A DNA stretch of 64,000 nt from Candidatus Melainabacteria bacterium. GTDB lineage: Bacteria; Cyanobacteriota; Vampirovibrionia; Obscuribacterales; Obscuribacteraceae. Below, in pieces: positions 43,128-52,689 of this stretch; the stretch's first letter is position 1, and each line of letters starts with the position of its first letter. The position numbers and the translations under genes were made by a program. Location of the stretch: assembly GCA_003151275.1 (NCBI GenBank), contig PLXC01000083.1:1-64000 (forward strand). The letters are read 5' to 3'. The notes beneath the pieces were generated by a model. That model was given only the letters and a program-made list of their open reading frames with translations, did not search any database and was not told where the DNA came from.

Positions 43128-44141
43128 ATGAAAATTTCGCTCACTTTATCCCTGCTTGTTACAACATTTGCTCTCTCTGTCAGCGCCGTTTGTGCTGGAG
43201 GAAATGCGGTGAATGCACCACAGGCGCCAGCAGAACAAGCCACATCAGTTGCGTCTGAAACTGTGAAATCCGACTCACATGTGCAAACTATGACGTCCGT
43301 GGATGAGCCCACGGAGGCAGATGCTGACCCGGAAAAACCGGGAATCAAAACTTCTTATAATATTCTCGGCATTCAGAATCGTGTGGGACCTGATCTTCCG
43401 CAATACAAGTTTTCAGTTCGCCGAAGTATCTTGCACCCTGTCCGCTCAGTCGTCGAAACAGGTGCTAAGACGCAGCTGGAGATGAGGGGCCTGCGGGAAG
43501 ATATGAACGGACTGAGCAATTCTGTTCGTATGCTGAACAGACCAATATATCAACTCAATAATCCGATAGAGAAGTTGAAGAACCCACTTACGGATCTCGA
43601 TCAATCTGTTGGAAATCTGCACGACCCAATCAACAGGTTGCATCAACCACTTTCGGGGCTGCAGGAGCCGATCGGTAATCTTAAAAATCCGCTAACCAAC
43701 CTGCGCACTCCATTGAACAGTGTCGGCAACAGTGTTTCCGAGCTGTCTAAACCGATTTACCGACTGAGCACCCCTCTTCACGAACTGAGAAAGTCAACGG
43801 ATGGAATCGCACAACCATTGCGCGGAGTGAACTCCGAGCTGAAAGGTTTGCAAAAACCAATCGGCGATATCGCCGAACCGCTTAATCAACTGTCGGCTCC
43901 AATTGCCGCTCTTCAGCCTTCTCTAAACAATCTCTCACCGTCTGTGAACGCACTTAACGAGCGAATCGGCAAACTTGAAGTTCAAATTGGTTTGTTACAG
44001 CAATCACTTGATCGATTGAGCCGTGATATTCCGCTGGCGATTTTTCTCAGTGCTGCTTTGATTGGGGCTGCAATTTGGACGGCACGTCGGGTTCCGTCAG
44101 TGCAATCTAAACCACGCGCTGGACAATTTTCAGACGAATAA
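43128..44141 (+). CDS. secreted, membrane-anchored protein with 26 proline heptads
   Basis: Start taken at ATG 43128, which begins a signal peptide (SLTLSLLVTTFALSVSAVCA); an in-frame ATG at 43071 would place 19 polar residues before it. After an acidic linker, bases 43491-44036 encode 26 consecutive seven-residue units without any insertion. The consensus is L-x-x-P-[IL]-x-x (LNNPIEK, LKNPLTD, LHQPLSG, LQEPIGN), with proline at position 4 in 14 units. A C-terminal membrane helix (AIFLSAALIGAAIWTA) and a basic/polar end follow. Looks like a rigid stalk anchored in the membrane. No family recognised. Heptads with Pro are unlike a normal coiled coil. Confidence 0.8.
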   Translation: MKISLTLSLLVTTFALSVSAVCAGGNAVNAPQAPAEQATSVASETVKSDSHVQTMTSVDEPTEADADPEKPGIKTSYNILGIQNRVGPDLPQYKFSVRRSILHPVRSVVETGAKTQLEMRGLREDMNGLSNSVRMLNRPIYQLNNPIEKLKNPLTDLDQSVGNLHDPINRLHQPLSGLQEPIGNLKNPLTNLRTPLNSVGNSVSELSKPIYRLSTPLHELRKSTDGIAQPLRGVNSELKGLQKPIGDIAEPLNQLSAPIAALQPSLNNLSPSVNALNERIGKLEVQIGLLQQSLDRLSRDIPLAIFLSAALIGAAIWTARRVPSVQSKPRAGQFSDE

Positions 44142-44328
44142 CTGCTCAATCCAGATGTCACTTGGTTCAAAGTCCCAATCTCGAAAATGAACAATGGGCT
44201 GATGTCATTTTTATGCCATTGTGGTGGACACAAGAAAATCTGTCTTTGTCCATTGACGATTTCGACAAAAGTAATTCCTCACGTCAATATTTAAAATCAA
44301 TACTTCAGCAACTTGCCATTTATCTATT

Positions 44329-44595
44329 TCACTTCTTGTTTCTAAATTGACGGTACACTTCGTCATCATTCCGTTTGCCTATAACGGCTACATAAAGGCA
44401 TTGAGCATCGAATCGATAAACGATTCGACGCTCACCAATGTCCGTGCGAAAGTAACCTTCGCCGATGTCTATTGAGTTGCTGGGTCTTGGATCTTTCATC
44501 AGCGCTACAATCTTGTTCCAAACTTGCCGCGCTGACTTTGCTTCCAATGCTGTCACAAAATCGGCAGCATCTTGTGTTAGGTCAAGCCTCAGCAT
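44329..44595 (-). CDS. RelE/ParE-family toxin
   Basis: An 88-residue protein of typical toxin length. The RelE/ParE fold is indicated by LDLTQDAADFVTALEAK, ARQVWNKIVALMKDPRPSN, IGEGYFRTDIGERRIVYRFD and LYVAVIGKRNDDEVYRQF. Toxins of this superfamily cut ribosome-bound mRNA or inhibit gyrase. Which applies cannot be told here. It is translated from the same transcript as the antitoxin and overlaps its 3' end by 14 bp. Confidence 0.9.
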   Translation of the reverse strand: MLRLDLTQDAADFVTALEAKSARQVWNKIVALMKDPRPSNSIDIGEGYFRTDIGERRIVYRFDAQCLYVAVIGKRNDDEVYRQFRNKK

Positions 44596-44836
44596 TCAAT
44601 TCTTTTTGCAGCAACTTCATAGATTTTTCGCTACCGATATAGCCGGATGCTTCAGCTTCCTTAGCGCGCTCAAGCCAATAAGCATTCTCTAGTGCCGTCA
44701 GCCGATCGTAATCAGCGCGAGAAATAAGCACCGCAACCGCACGGCCAGTCTTTTCAATTGAGATAGGTTCGGTGCGAACCATTTCAAGATATTCACCCAG
44801 ATGGGTTTTGCATTCGGTTGAAGTAATAGTCTTCAT
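44582..44836 (-). CDS. Phd/YefM-family antitoxin
   Basis: 84 residues from ATG 44836, chosen because GAGGAAA precedes it; a longer in-frame extension runs into the palindromic operator and is not coding-like. The N-terminal Phd/YefM DNA-binding domain is TITSTECKTHLGEYLEMVRT, EPISIEKTGRAVAVLISRAD, YDRLTALE. The C-terminal helix is the toxin-binding part. The promoter region carries a 20-bp perfect inverted repeat, consistent with autorepression by the antitoxin or complex. Confidence 0.92.
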   Translation of the reverse strand: MKTITSTECKTHLGEYLEMVRTEPISIEKTGRAVAVLISRADYDRLTALENAYWLERAKEAEASGYIGSEKSMKLLQKELNAEA

Positions 44837-44846
44837 CGTTTTCCTC

Positions 44847-44899
44847 AGCTTTGTATTGACCATTTTAACCGTTTTGGTCAAAATGGTCAATACAAAGCT
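44847..44899. promoter_or_regulatory. 20-bp perfect inverted repeat, operator of the toxin-antitoxin operon
   Basis: AGCTTTGTATTGACCATTTT (44847-44866) and its exact reverse complement (44880-44899) flank a 13-bp centre AACCGTTTTGGTC. It ends 10 bp before the antitoxin start codon. Within the arms TTGACC could also act as a -35-like element. Autoregulatory palindromes are known for Phd/YefM operons; 20 perfect base pairs is long. Confidence 0.8.
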
Positions 44900-45045
44900 G
44901 GAACTTGCCATGGCACTTCGTATCGCTAATTGATTGGGCGAGGTGAGCCAAGCGCTGATTTCGAACTTTTGATGTGAGCTTTGGACAAGCAGCAACGACT
45001 GGTCTTTGTTTCTCCAAAACTTTCTCTGCGATCAATCTCGCCAAA

Positions 45046-45849
45046 TCACACCAGAATGTTGAGTAAGTCGCCTAGTCGCACTTGTCCTGCGGACTGGTGC
45101 ACTATATTTTGCCCGAACAGTAATCTGTTTCGCGAGTTTCTATACTGGGCCAATAGCTTGAGAGGCTCAAGTCCCTTATGGGCGTTGGTTTGATCGATTG
45201 TAGTGATCACGCACCTTGCGCAGGGCTTAACCACGTCGAACAAGATCTCACCAATTCTGATTGTTTTCCACTGATCCTCCGCAAATGCTTCGCAACCGCT
45301 GACCACTATGTTCGGGCGAAATCTATTCATTGGAAGCGGCTCGGCGAGCCGACTGTTCAGATCTGCAAGTGATTCTTCCGAAATTAACAAGAGTGGAAAG
45401 TCGTCAGCAAATCCGACTTGATCCGTTTTTCGTTTTGCATAGCGTTGGTCGACTTGGCGTTTGTAGTCGTCAGCCATGCGCACAAGGCGGCACTTAACGC
45501 CGAGATACCGGCTGAGCCAGGCGGCTATTGCGTCTCCTTGATCGTCGGCGCGACAAGTTGCTGACCAAACAGTGACTCGCCGTTGACCCGCTGTTTTCGT
45601 GAGCGGAACTTCTATTGGTGGCATCCCTGGAGCGCTCAACGATAAGCCGCTAGTGGAGTCTGACAAGACTGGCTTGATCAGGCACAAGGCCGGGATTTCT
45701 CGCTGCGTAATAAACTTGTTCGACTCGTCCACAATTAACCATTCGCGATCGTGGGCAATGCCGCGAAGCGCCAAATCAGCGGTATCGACTGTGGTGCCGC
45801 CACAGGATTTGATTGGATAAAAATTCAGCTCGGATACTTTTATGACCAT
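45046..45849 (-). CDS. MOSC-domain protein (YcbX-like)
   Basis: A 267-residue protein. The N-terminal MOSC_N beta-barrel is LNFYPIKSCGGTTVDTADLA and LRGIAHDREWLIVDE. The MOSC domain has PMNRFRPNIVVSGCEAFAED and FDVVKPCARCVITTIDQ with the conserved Cys (K-P-C-x-R-C). Proteins of this family bind molybdenum cofactor and take part in sulfur transfer or N-hydroxylated-base reduction. No 2Fe-2S domain follows, so it is the short form. It overlaps the upstream membrane protein gene by 10 bp. Confidence 0.93.
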   Translation of the reverse strand: MVIKVSELNFYPIKSCGGTTVDTADLALRGIAHDREWLIVDESNKFITQREIPALCLIKPVLSDSTSGLSLSAPGMPPIEVPLTKTAGQRRVTVWSATCRADDQGDAIAAWLSRYLGVKCRLVRMADDYKRQVDQRYAKRKTDQVGFADDFPLLLISEESLADLNSRLAEPLPMNRFRPNIVVSGCEAFAEDQWKTIRIGEILFDVVKPCARCVITTIDQTNAHKGLEPLKLLAQYRNSRNRLLFGQNIVHQSAGQVRLGDLLNILV

Positions 45850-47330
45850 GGTCGCTTAGATTTGACGTCTTGCTTCACATCTGCTTTTTCTTTTGGTTTG
45901 ATGGAGATGATGTGGTCAATAGCGTCTTGGGATTCTTTAGAAATTTGCGGGGCCGGTTTCTGCGCGGACAGTTTGGAATCCGCTTCTGTGTTTCCGGTGT
46001 TTCCTGCATTACCTGCATACTTGCCTTTCTTCAATTCTGCATCAAATTTTCGACCTTCCTGATTGAAATCTTGATCCATCACATCCTTATCTGTTGTGTA
46101 GACAACGTCATCAGTTCTAATTTTCTTTTCGCCGATTCGATAATGCTGGGCCTCTGCCAATTTCTTCAAAACATTTGCTGGTGGGTTTCGCATAGCGTCG
46201 GAGTACTTGCTGCGCTCCGTATTTCTTTTATCGATCCCGTCGTTCAGCCATTTTAGAACTCCATAGCGCACCGCGGGCACAATCAAGAACAGCGTTCCAT
46301 AGAGGAATAGCCAGTGAATCAATCCCGAAAATGCGTGCAGGATGGGGACGCCGCCCGGACCGGCGTGCGTCACCAAAAAGAAGCTGCCGAAGAAGTTCAA
46401 GCCGGACAAAATGAAGACCGGCACTAGTGATGCGGTGGGCACGCGAGTGAATTCCCAATCAAACTCCTTAAGATAAGTGGGCAAAGGCGCAAAAGAGAGT
46501 TTCTTTGCGGTCACTTGCAAGGTCGGAAACGTATAGACGATGTTTCCTGTATCAGTTACTTCCGGCTTGCCATCAAACCGAACCAGAACTTGAAGCACAC
46601 CGTCTTCATTGGCAGGGTCCGCGCCAGTAAATGGTGCTAACTGCTCAGCTGTGACCACGCCGTTGTTTTGCTTGATCACTTGAGCGATCAACTGCCATTT
46701 GCGATCCTCCAAGTTCAAGTTTGGGCTTCCATCTCCGAACAGAAACGAAAAACAGTTCATGATGAAGTTGTTATTCGTGTCAGGTTGCCGTGTCGTTGAT
46801 TTATCGTAGAGGTCGTAAGGACGGTCGTAATCGTTGTAGCCATAACTTGTGTAAACGGGATAGCTTGGTCCCCAATAGAAGAAGTTGCGCAGAATCATGA
46901 AATCAAAGAAGTCGAAGCCGCCACCACCAAAGCCACCGCTGTCACTGTCATTATCGCCGCCTTTTTGGGCGTATAAAACAACTGCGATGATCAGAACAAC
47001 CACAACTAGAAACGAGAGGATTAGACCGATGCCGAACGAAATTCGCAAAAGAAAATAACCGACTTTGAATACTTTGTCGCCTATATCTTGGAGAGTTTTC
47101 TTAAGACCTTGCGCCAGGTATGCATTTTGAAATCCAGGATCAAAGGAATAGGCGATATCACCGGTGGTGCTGACTTGCAAATGTCCCTTAGTTTCCGAAG
47201 CAACCTTGTTCAGCTCCGATGTTGCTTTCAGGATAGGCAAACCTGTCTTGGTCGCAACGTCGGCAGCGGTCACCCGTCTGCCGAGGTCGTCAATTGCTTT
47301 TATTACTAGTTCTTTTTCTTGGGTAACCAT
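45840..47330 (-). CDS. membrane protein resembling a cyanobacterial and chloroplast family
   Basis: A 496-residue protein. The N-terminus is winged-helix-like (ELVIKAIDDLGRRVTAADVA). A membrane segment (ISFGIGLILSFLVVVVLIIAVVLY) is followed by a Gly/Phe/Tyr-rich stretch. The core reads NCFSFLFGDGSPNLNLEDRK, WQLIAQVIKQNNGVVTAEQL and IVYTFPTLQVTA. Two more membrane helices and a charged tail ending AELKKGKYAGNAGNTGN follow. The FGDG...E-x-R-W-Q core recalls a family shared by cyanobacteria and plastids (plant At5g03900-like). Function there is not established; this assignment is from memory and should be verified. Same transcript as the MOSC gene. Confidence 0.72.
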   Translation of the reverse strand: MVTQEKELVIKAIDDLGRRVTAADVATKTGLPILKATSELNKVASETKGHLQVSTTGDIAYSFDPGFQNAYLAQGLKKTLQDIGDKVFKVGYFLLRISFGIGLILSFLVVVVLIIAVVLYAQKGGDNDSDSGGFGGGGFDFFDFMILRNFFYWGPSYPVYTSYGYNDYDRPYDLYDKSTTRQPDTNNNFIMNCFSFLFGDGSPNLNLEDRKWQLIAQVIKQNNGVVTAEQLAPFTGADPANEDGVLQVLVRFDGKPEVTDTGNIVYTFPTLQVTAKKLSFAPLPTYLKEFDWEFTRVPTASLVPVFILSGLNFFGSFFLVTHAGPGGVPILHAFSGLIHWLFLYGTLFLIVPAVRYGVLKWLNDGIDKRNTERSKYSDAMRNPPANVLKKLAEAQHYRIGEKKIRTDDVVYTTDKDVMDQDFNQEGRKFDAELKKGKYAGNAGNTGNTEADSKLSAQKPAPQISKESQDAIDHIISIKPKEKADVKQDVKSKRPWS

Positions 47331-47576
47331 AAATTTTCACTGACGCTGCTGTGGTTGGCGCTGGTTGGAGCAGTGCGTCTAGCGGAATTATATCCAATAA
47401 CTAGAGCTTGTAGAAATCCAGGACCGCGCTTCTCCAGTTCATTTTGTTAGTTGGTCCCAGCCAACGCGCTGGCTGCCGATATCGCCATCACCCGGTAGAC
47501 CTGCAAGCTTAACAGTAAGTACTCTGGGCCGTTGATTTAGTCCCAGCGGCAGCATCAATGAGTTGGGTCTAAGAAC

Positions 47577-49523
47577 TCAATGCTTGACTGCCATGGCGGC
47601 GTTATACATAGCCAGAAGCGCGCATATTAGAGACTCACCGGCTACAGCGCCTGATGCAACTGGGATTACGAACAAATCGGCTGTGCGCTTGTTGATTTTG
47701 GACCAGATAAAGGCGATTAGCGCGCCTACAAAAAACGAAAAAGAATTTGCAAAGCCCATCACCCATGAGAGCCCCAATCCCATCGCTGATGGCATATACG
47801 GCTTCAGCTTTTTAGGCGCGTAGGCGTCCGCCACTGACAGAATGATACCGAGTACTCCACCTATTAGCAGACCTTCTCGAGCGTGGATCGGCACATACTC
47901 AATTCCTTTGGAAAGAGCTTCAGCAACCGCTTTCCACATATTGGCAGAGGGAGCGTTGTAGGACTCCATTGCTTTCACATCCGGAATCATCAGGTACCAA
48001 GCCGGTACGATCGCAGCCGTTCCGAAGAACAGACCGACAAATTGGGCAATAAATTGTTTGCGTGGGTTGGCACCTAGTAAATAGCCGCTCTTCAGATCCG
48101 TCAACAAGTCAGCAGAGCTGGAGGCGATGTTGGCAGTCACACTTCCGGCCATTAAGTTGGTGGTGATGTTTGAAGGCGCAAGAACGGCGTAGGTTAACTG
48201 TGTCAACTTGCCCATCGCGCCAATTGGCGTTACGTCCGTTTCACCGGTTGCGCGGCAGGCTACCAGGGCGAGGAAAAAACTCATAACCACCGAGAGCAGC
48301 CCTAGCGGTGGAGCAATTGAGAAGGCGACGTATTGCAATGCCACCATGGCTAGTGCGAGAGGAACGAGACCAATGACAAGCCACTTCAAAGGCACTTCGA
48401 TGTCTGACAGCTTTTGATCGATCGTTTCTTTTTCGCCAACCTTTTTTACAGATGTGAATGCTTTGACGATCGTCTTCCATTGTAATGCAAACGATGTTAG
48501 CCCTGATGTCACCATCAAAGCCGTTCCGGACCAGAGTGACCATCTCAGCAGTTTTTCGGGAGCGAGAATCTCATTGATGCTGATCATTTCCGGAGCCACA
48601 AAAAAGTACAAAATGCAGGAGCCTAGAAGCATAGATATTGATACGCGCAAGCCGACAATCATGCCTGCGCCGATCAAAAGAACACTTGGTTCGAATCCGA
48701 AAAGAGGCATTTTTGACATATCGATGCCCCGATTCATTATTTTGAATGGAAGCAGTTCTGGGATTTTAAGATGTAGTTTTGCAACCCACTCGAATTCTGC
48801 TTTGCCGAAAAAGCCGACAATAAGACCGACAGCCAGAGCGGCAACCAGAGAGTGGGCTTGTTGTATTGATTCTTTCGCTTCACTGTAAAGACTCTTTAGC
48901 GTTTCTGCGGCGGCGATGCCACTCGGGAAAGCGAGCTGCTCGTGATTGATCATTTGCCGCTTCATTGGCACTGCCAAGAAAACGCCTAGCGCCGCAGTGA
49001 GCAGCGTCCAGGCTAGCAAAATTTTCCAGTCCATGTGAACGCCGGTAATCAATAGTAATGCACCAAATGCAGTGCCCACGGTGGCACCGGTTGAATATCC
49101 AGCTGCCGACGCAGTTGACTGCATGCAGTTGTTTTCGAGAATCGACATCGGTGTTAGTTTCACACCGACGCGACCAAGCAAAACTCTGAAACTGTTCCAG
49201 ATCACGAATGATAGAACACAGGCTGTGATGGCAACGCCAAATGCCCAACCAACTTTTATCGATGTATACAGATTGGAAATGGACATCAGGGAGCCGAGGA
49301 TGCCACCCATAAGCACCGCTCGCAGGGTTAGCTGCGGCACTTTGTCGCCTTGATAAACCGTGCGGAACCACTCTTCATCAGTCATGTGTTGATGAAGCAC
49401 AGCGTTAGGATCTGGTGGCTCCATTACTCCGGTCGCTGCGGAAACACCGACGCCTTCCCCTGCTACAGTCGCTTTCTCTGCGTCTAACGGAGTTGCGGAA
49501 GACTCCGGCTCGTTTTCTTTCAA
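47577..49523 (-). CDS. OPT family oligopeptide transporter
   Basis: A 648-residue inner-membrane protein with about 15 hydrophobic segments. Family motifs are GGILGSLMSISNLYTSIKVGW near the N-terminus, QSTASAAGYSTGATVGTAFG, ASSSADLLTDLKSGYLLGANP and GSVTANIAS. The predicted role is proton-coupled uptake of short peptides or metal chelates. It is an orphan gene, with no binding protein nearby. A 246-bp gap (47331-47576) on its 3' side holds only a small CCAGC/GCTGG hairpin. Confidence 0.93.
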   Translation of the reverse strand: MKENEPESSATPLDAEKATVAGEGVGVSAATGVMEPPDPNAVLHQHMTDEEWFRTVYQGDKVPQLTLRAVLMGGILGSLMSISNLYTSIKVGWAFGVAITACVLSFVIWNSFRVLLGRVGVKLTPMSILENNCMQSTASAAGYSTGATVGTAFGALLLITGVHMDWKILLAWTLLTAALGVFLAVPMKRQMINHEQLAFPSGIAAAETLKSLYSEAKESIQQAHSLVAALAVGLIVGFFGKAEFEWVAKLHLKIPELLPFKIMNRGIDMSKMPLFGFEPSVLLIGAGMIVGLRVSISMLLGSCILYFFVAPEMISINEILAPEKLLRWSLWSGTALMVTSGLTSFALQWKTIVKAFTSVKKVGEKETIDQKLSDIEVPLKWLVIGLVPLALAMVALQYVAFSIAPPLGLLSVVMSFFLALVACRATGETDVTPIGAMGKLTQLTYAVLAPSNITTNLMAGSVTANIASSSADLLTDLKSGYLLGANPRKQFIAQFVGLFFGTAAIVPAWYLMIPDVKAMESYNAPSANMWKAVAEALSKGIEYVPIHAREGLLIGGVLGIILSVADAYAPKKLKPYMPSAMGLGLSWVMGFANSFSFFVGALIAFIWSKINKRTADLFVIPVASGAVAGESLICALLAMYNAAMAVKH

Positions 49524-49616
49524 TTCTGCCTCCGGCTATGACAACCTGCCAGCTAAATGCCCGAGCACATTGTATGACGTTGTTCTCGTATTATCATGAG
49601 GAGTGGCAAAATTCGG

Positions 49617-50216
49617 TTAACTGGCCGCCACTGATTGTTCCAGTTCAGTTGTCATCACGATCGAGAGGCGCTCTCGAATAGACCGCCTTTGTTGCGATTC
49701 ACGTTTCTGCAACCTCTTTATTTCGGCGACAACAAAATCAATTCTCTCTTGCGGACCCATGGCTGGAACTCTGATCACTTCCACATTGCGGCTGGTGTAG
49801 CAAGTCTCGAGAATGACGCTAATTTCTTTTGTGAATGAGAGATTTTCTCGGCGAACGTGATTGACTTCAAAAAATGGCAGCTCTTCGACAAGAAATGCCA
49901 CTGTGTAATTCGATGCATCCAGTTTGGAAAATGCCTCAGGAATTTCGATTTTGTCGTATATGTAATAAGCCTCGCCGTCAAATAGACCGCGGTCTAAGAA
50001 GGTTGGCTCGCTGCTGTCAACGAGAGCTTTTTCAGCTTGCACTTGTCGGCGCAATACTTCTGCTTGAAACTTTGCTCTATCGACCCACGGAAGGAACTCG
50101 CCTTCTTTGATGATTTGCGTTGCGAACTCTTGCACCACCGGATAGCCAAGTTCAGCGAGCATGGCAATTATTGTCGTTTTGCCTACCGATGGACCGCCTG
50201 TGATCACTGCTCTCAT
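49617..50216 (-). CDS. P-loop NTPase (AAA_28-like)
   Basis: Start at ATG 50216 behind GGAAGGA (about 10 nt spacing). 199 residues. Walker A is GGPSVGKTT; Walker B-like is TVAFLVEELPFFE. Conserved patterns of the kinase-like AAA_28 group are LAELGYPVVQEFATQIIKEG and FLDRGLFDGEAYY, the R and D of which suit a small-molecule kinase or nucleotide hydrolase. Substrate unknown. No membrane segment. Confidence 0.85.
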   Translation of the reverse strand: MRAVITGGPSVGKTTIIAMLAELGYPVVQEFATQIIKEGEFLPWVDRAKFQAEVLRRQVQAEKALVDSSEPTFLDRGLFDGEAYYIYDKIEIPEAFSKLDASNYTVAFLVEELPFFEVNHVRRENLSFTKEISVILETCYTSRNVEVIRVPAMGPQERIDFVVAEIKRLQKRESQQRRSIRERLSIVMTTELEQSVAAS

Positions 50217-50401
50217 CTGCGCACTATCCTTCCGTTCACACGGGAGCATCTAACTCAGCCTATGCATCCAAGGAGCGGGCATGCGCAACGCGCAAACTGC
50301 CCGCCTAATTGAAGAAGCGTCAGCCGGCAATGTGCCGCTGCTTAAAAGACAACTTTAGGTACTTTCTTGAAATCCGGCAAGCTAAATTAAACCAAGGTTT
50401 C

Positions 50402-51382
50402 CTAAGGGTTGAGAGCCATGGTGGCTGCTTGGATTCGACTGCGGATTTCAGGAAGGGCCAATTCAGCCGCCACCTCTCCTGCTTTAATTGCCTTTCTGCC
50501 GTCAGCTGTTTTGCTTGAAAGCAGATGAATTCCATTCACGTCTGGTTGGACTACTAAGTCAGCAGCTTTGACTTGTTCTTCGTCGATTTTTGTCAAAATC
50601 ATGTTGATAACGCGGTGTCCGACGCTCAAGATTTTTCGGAACGATTGTGGCTTGGCATCAAACTTTTCGTCCACATCAACGGCGATAACGAGGTCTGCTC
50701 CCATCTCTTTGGCTTGCTTGACTGGAAGATTTGCTTCGATGCCACCATCAACAAACAACTTATCGTCAATGACAACTGGCCTGCGTAGTTCAGGCACAGC
50801 CGAGCTGGCTTGAATAGCGCGTCCCAAGTTGCCTGTAGTAATTGAGTATGCTTTTCCGTCAAGAAGATTGGAGGCCACCGCGCAAAATGGAATCTTCAGT
50901 TCTTCGATGTCGCGCAGTGTTGCCGGTAGAGAATCGTTCATATATTTTGCAAATTTGTTGCCCACATAAAGCCCATCATAAGGGTGATAGCCAAGCAGGT
51001 GCGGGATAAGAAATAGTGGGATTACAGCTACTCTTACTGGAATAGGCACAGTGTAATAAGAGTGCGCAAATGATTTGTGCAGCATCTTTGTTTCGATCTC
51101 ATCTGCTGATAGTCCAGCACAATACATACCGCCAACAATGGCTCCCATACTGGTTCCTGCTACCAAATCAATCGGTATTCCTTGACGTTGCAGAACACGC
51201 AGAACGCCGATGTGAGCGAACCCTCTTGTGCCGCCGCCGCCCAGAGCCAGGGCGATTTTAGGCTTGCGAAGACCCTTTTCGATAGCCTGGGCTGCGCCCT
51301 TAAGAGGGATGCCTGGCTCAATTGCATACGAAGGCAAAGCGAGAAAGAGGGTTATTGCTAAGGCGAAAAATAACTTGATCAC
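50402..51382 (-). CDS. patatin-like phospholipase (RssA/NTE type)
   Basis: GTG 51382 is preferred: AAAGG is upstream and a signal peptide starts there (VIKLFFALAITLFLALPSYA). The frame is open upstream to 51478. The patatin domain shows the oxyanion loop ALGGGGTRGFAHIGVLRVL, the nucleophile Ser in LVAGTSMGAIVGG, and the dyad Asp in VDGGIEANLPV. About 326 residues. A lipid acyl hydrolase in the envelope. It has no neighbour partner except general lipid genes: a desaturase lies upstream in divergent orientation. Confidence 0.92.
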   Translation of the reverse strand: MIKLFFALAITLFLALPSYAIEPGIPLKGAAQAIEKGLRKPKIALALGGGGTRGFAHIGVLRVLQRQGIPIDLVAGTSMGAIVGGMYCAGLSADEIETKMLHKSFAHSYYTVPIPVRVAVIPLFLIPHLLGYHPYDGLYVGNKFAKYMNDSLPATLRDIEELKIPFCAVASNLLDGKAYSITTGNLGRAIQASSAVPELRRPVVIDDKLFVDGGIEANLPVKQAKEMGADLVIAVDVDEKFDAKPQSFRKILSVGHRVINMILTKIDEEQVKAADLVVQPDVNGIHLLSSKTADGRKAIKAGEVAAELALPEIRSRIQAATMALNP

Positions 51383-51677
51383 AAAATGACCTTTGAAAAA
51401 TTGAGGATACCGGGCGAGTGATTTCGCGACAGTATAAGGCACTGCTGTTTGCTGCGCTTGTTGCAATCGTCGCACCAATTCGTATCAGTTAATGACATTT
51501 CATGTACTCGTCCATACGGTTGATTAACTGTAGGTATGAGGTTGTTGATAACGTCGCGAATGCTGAATACTTTGTTTATAGGTTGTGCGGACTGTCATGG
51601 ATATCGTACGTGCTATAAATGTAATCCTGTAGGTTGCCGTGAAAAGGCAGCTGCACCAAATGTGGGGGACGTGAATT

Positions 51678-52532
51678 TTGGGAATCTTTAGTGAGGCGAC
51701 TTTGTGGGCGTGCCTTTCTTTCGTCGCGTGGTTCGTAGTTTTTTACCTTTACCATGGACTTGGCATAACCCTGGGTTATCATCGCCTCCTGACTCATAAA
51801 TCCCTGAGAGTGCCGCGCTGGTTGATGTACTTTATTGTCTCAGGCGGTTATTTGGGCTTGATGGGCTCACCAATAGTTTGGGTCGGGGTGCACCGTTTGC
51901 ACCACCAAAAATCTGACGTCGACGGCGATCCACATTCACCGAAAGATGGATTCAAGCATGCGTTGTATGAATGGATGTTTGACATGAGATCGGTGCAATC
52001 AGACGAAGAAATGCGCGCTCAGGTGCCAGACCTGATGGCTGATCCGCTCTTCCGGAAACTCGGCGATGATCACTCTCCATGGCAAGCTCAACTTTGCTTG
52101 GGTCTGTGTATTGTTTTTCGGTTGATAATTTGGGCGGTGTTTGGACCAATTGCTTTGGCTGCGAACATCTTCGCAACGGCGACGATTTTCTGGAGCACTC
52201 AACTCGTCAATGCCGTGTGTCATTTGCCGAATGTCGGTTATAGGTCACACAACACGCGCGAGCAGAGCCGCAATGTTTGGTTTGTCGGTTTGCTGGCGCT
52301 TGGCGAAGGCTGGCATAACAATCACCACGCTGTTCCGAAGTCTGCTCGACATGGCATGGCTTGGTATGAAGTCGACGTGACCTGGTACGCCGTGTGGCTG
52401 CTTGAAAAACTCGGACTGGCTAAAGCTGTGGTTCGTCCACCGAAGTCGTTGCAACGTAAAGCAGTTGAGTCGGTAGAATCTCCGTTTAGCTTTGATACAG
52501 GCGCTGAGCACATTCTCGTTAAGCAAGAGTAG
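51678..52532 (+). CDS. fatty acid desaturase, acyl-CoA delta-9 type
   Basis: A 284-residue integral-membrane di-iron enzyme. TTG start at 51678 behind GGGGGA. The three histidine boxes are present: GYHRLLTHKS (H-x-x-x-x-H), VHRLHHQKSDVDGDPHSP (H-x-x-H-H) and WHNNHHAVP (H-x-x-H-H). Four membrane segments. Introduces a cis double bond into a fatty acyl chain, adjusting membrane fluidity. Similar to DesC/OLE1-type desaturases in sequence and length. Confidence 0.93.
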   Translation: MGIFSEATLWACLSFVAWFVVFYLYHGLGITLGYHRLLTHKSLRVPRWLMYFIVSGGYLGLMGSPIVWVGVHRLHHQKSDVDGDPHSPKDGFKHALYEWMFDMRSVQSDEEMRAQVPDLMADPLFRKLGDDHSPWQAQLCLGLCIVFRLIIWAVFGPIALAANIFATATIFWSTQLVNAVCHLPNVGYRSHNTREQSRNVWFVGLLALGEGWHNNHHAVPKSARHGMAWYEVDVTWYAVWLLEKLGLAKAVVRPPKSLQRKAVESVESPFSFDTGAEHILVKQE

Positions 52533-52689
52533 TCGACTATCGTCTACAAATTGCGCGCTGTGGTTATGAGCAAGTGTGCGCTGCGCTTAATTCGTGCATT
52601 AGTCCGCTCCAGACCAAACGTCTACAAACAAAAATCGACATGCGGTGAACATGTCGATTCGATAATAGCGATCGAGACTGGTTCCGACT

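Noticed and set aside
44847..44899. Bidirectional transcription terminator
   Set aside because: No T run on the antitoxin side, and its position just before a start codon fits an operator.
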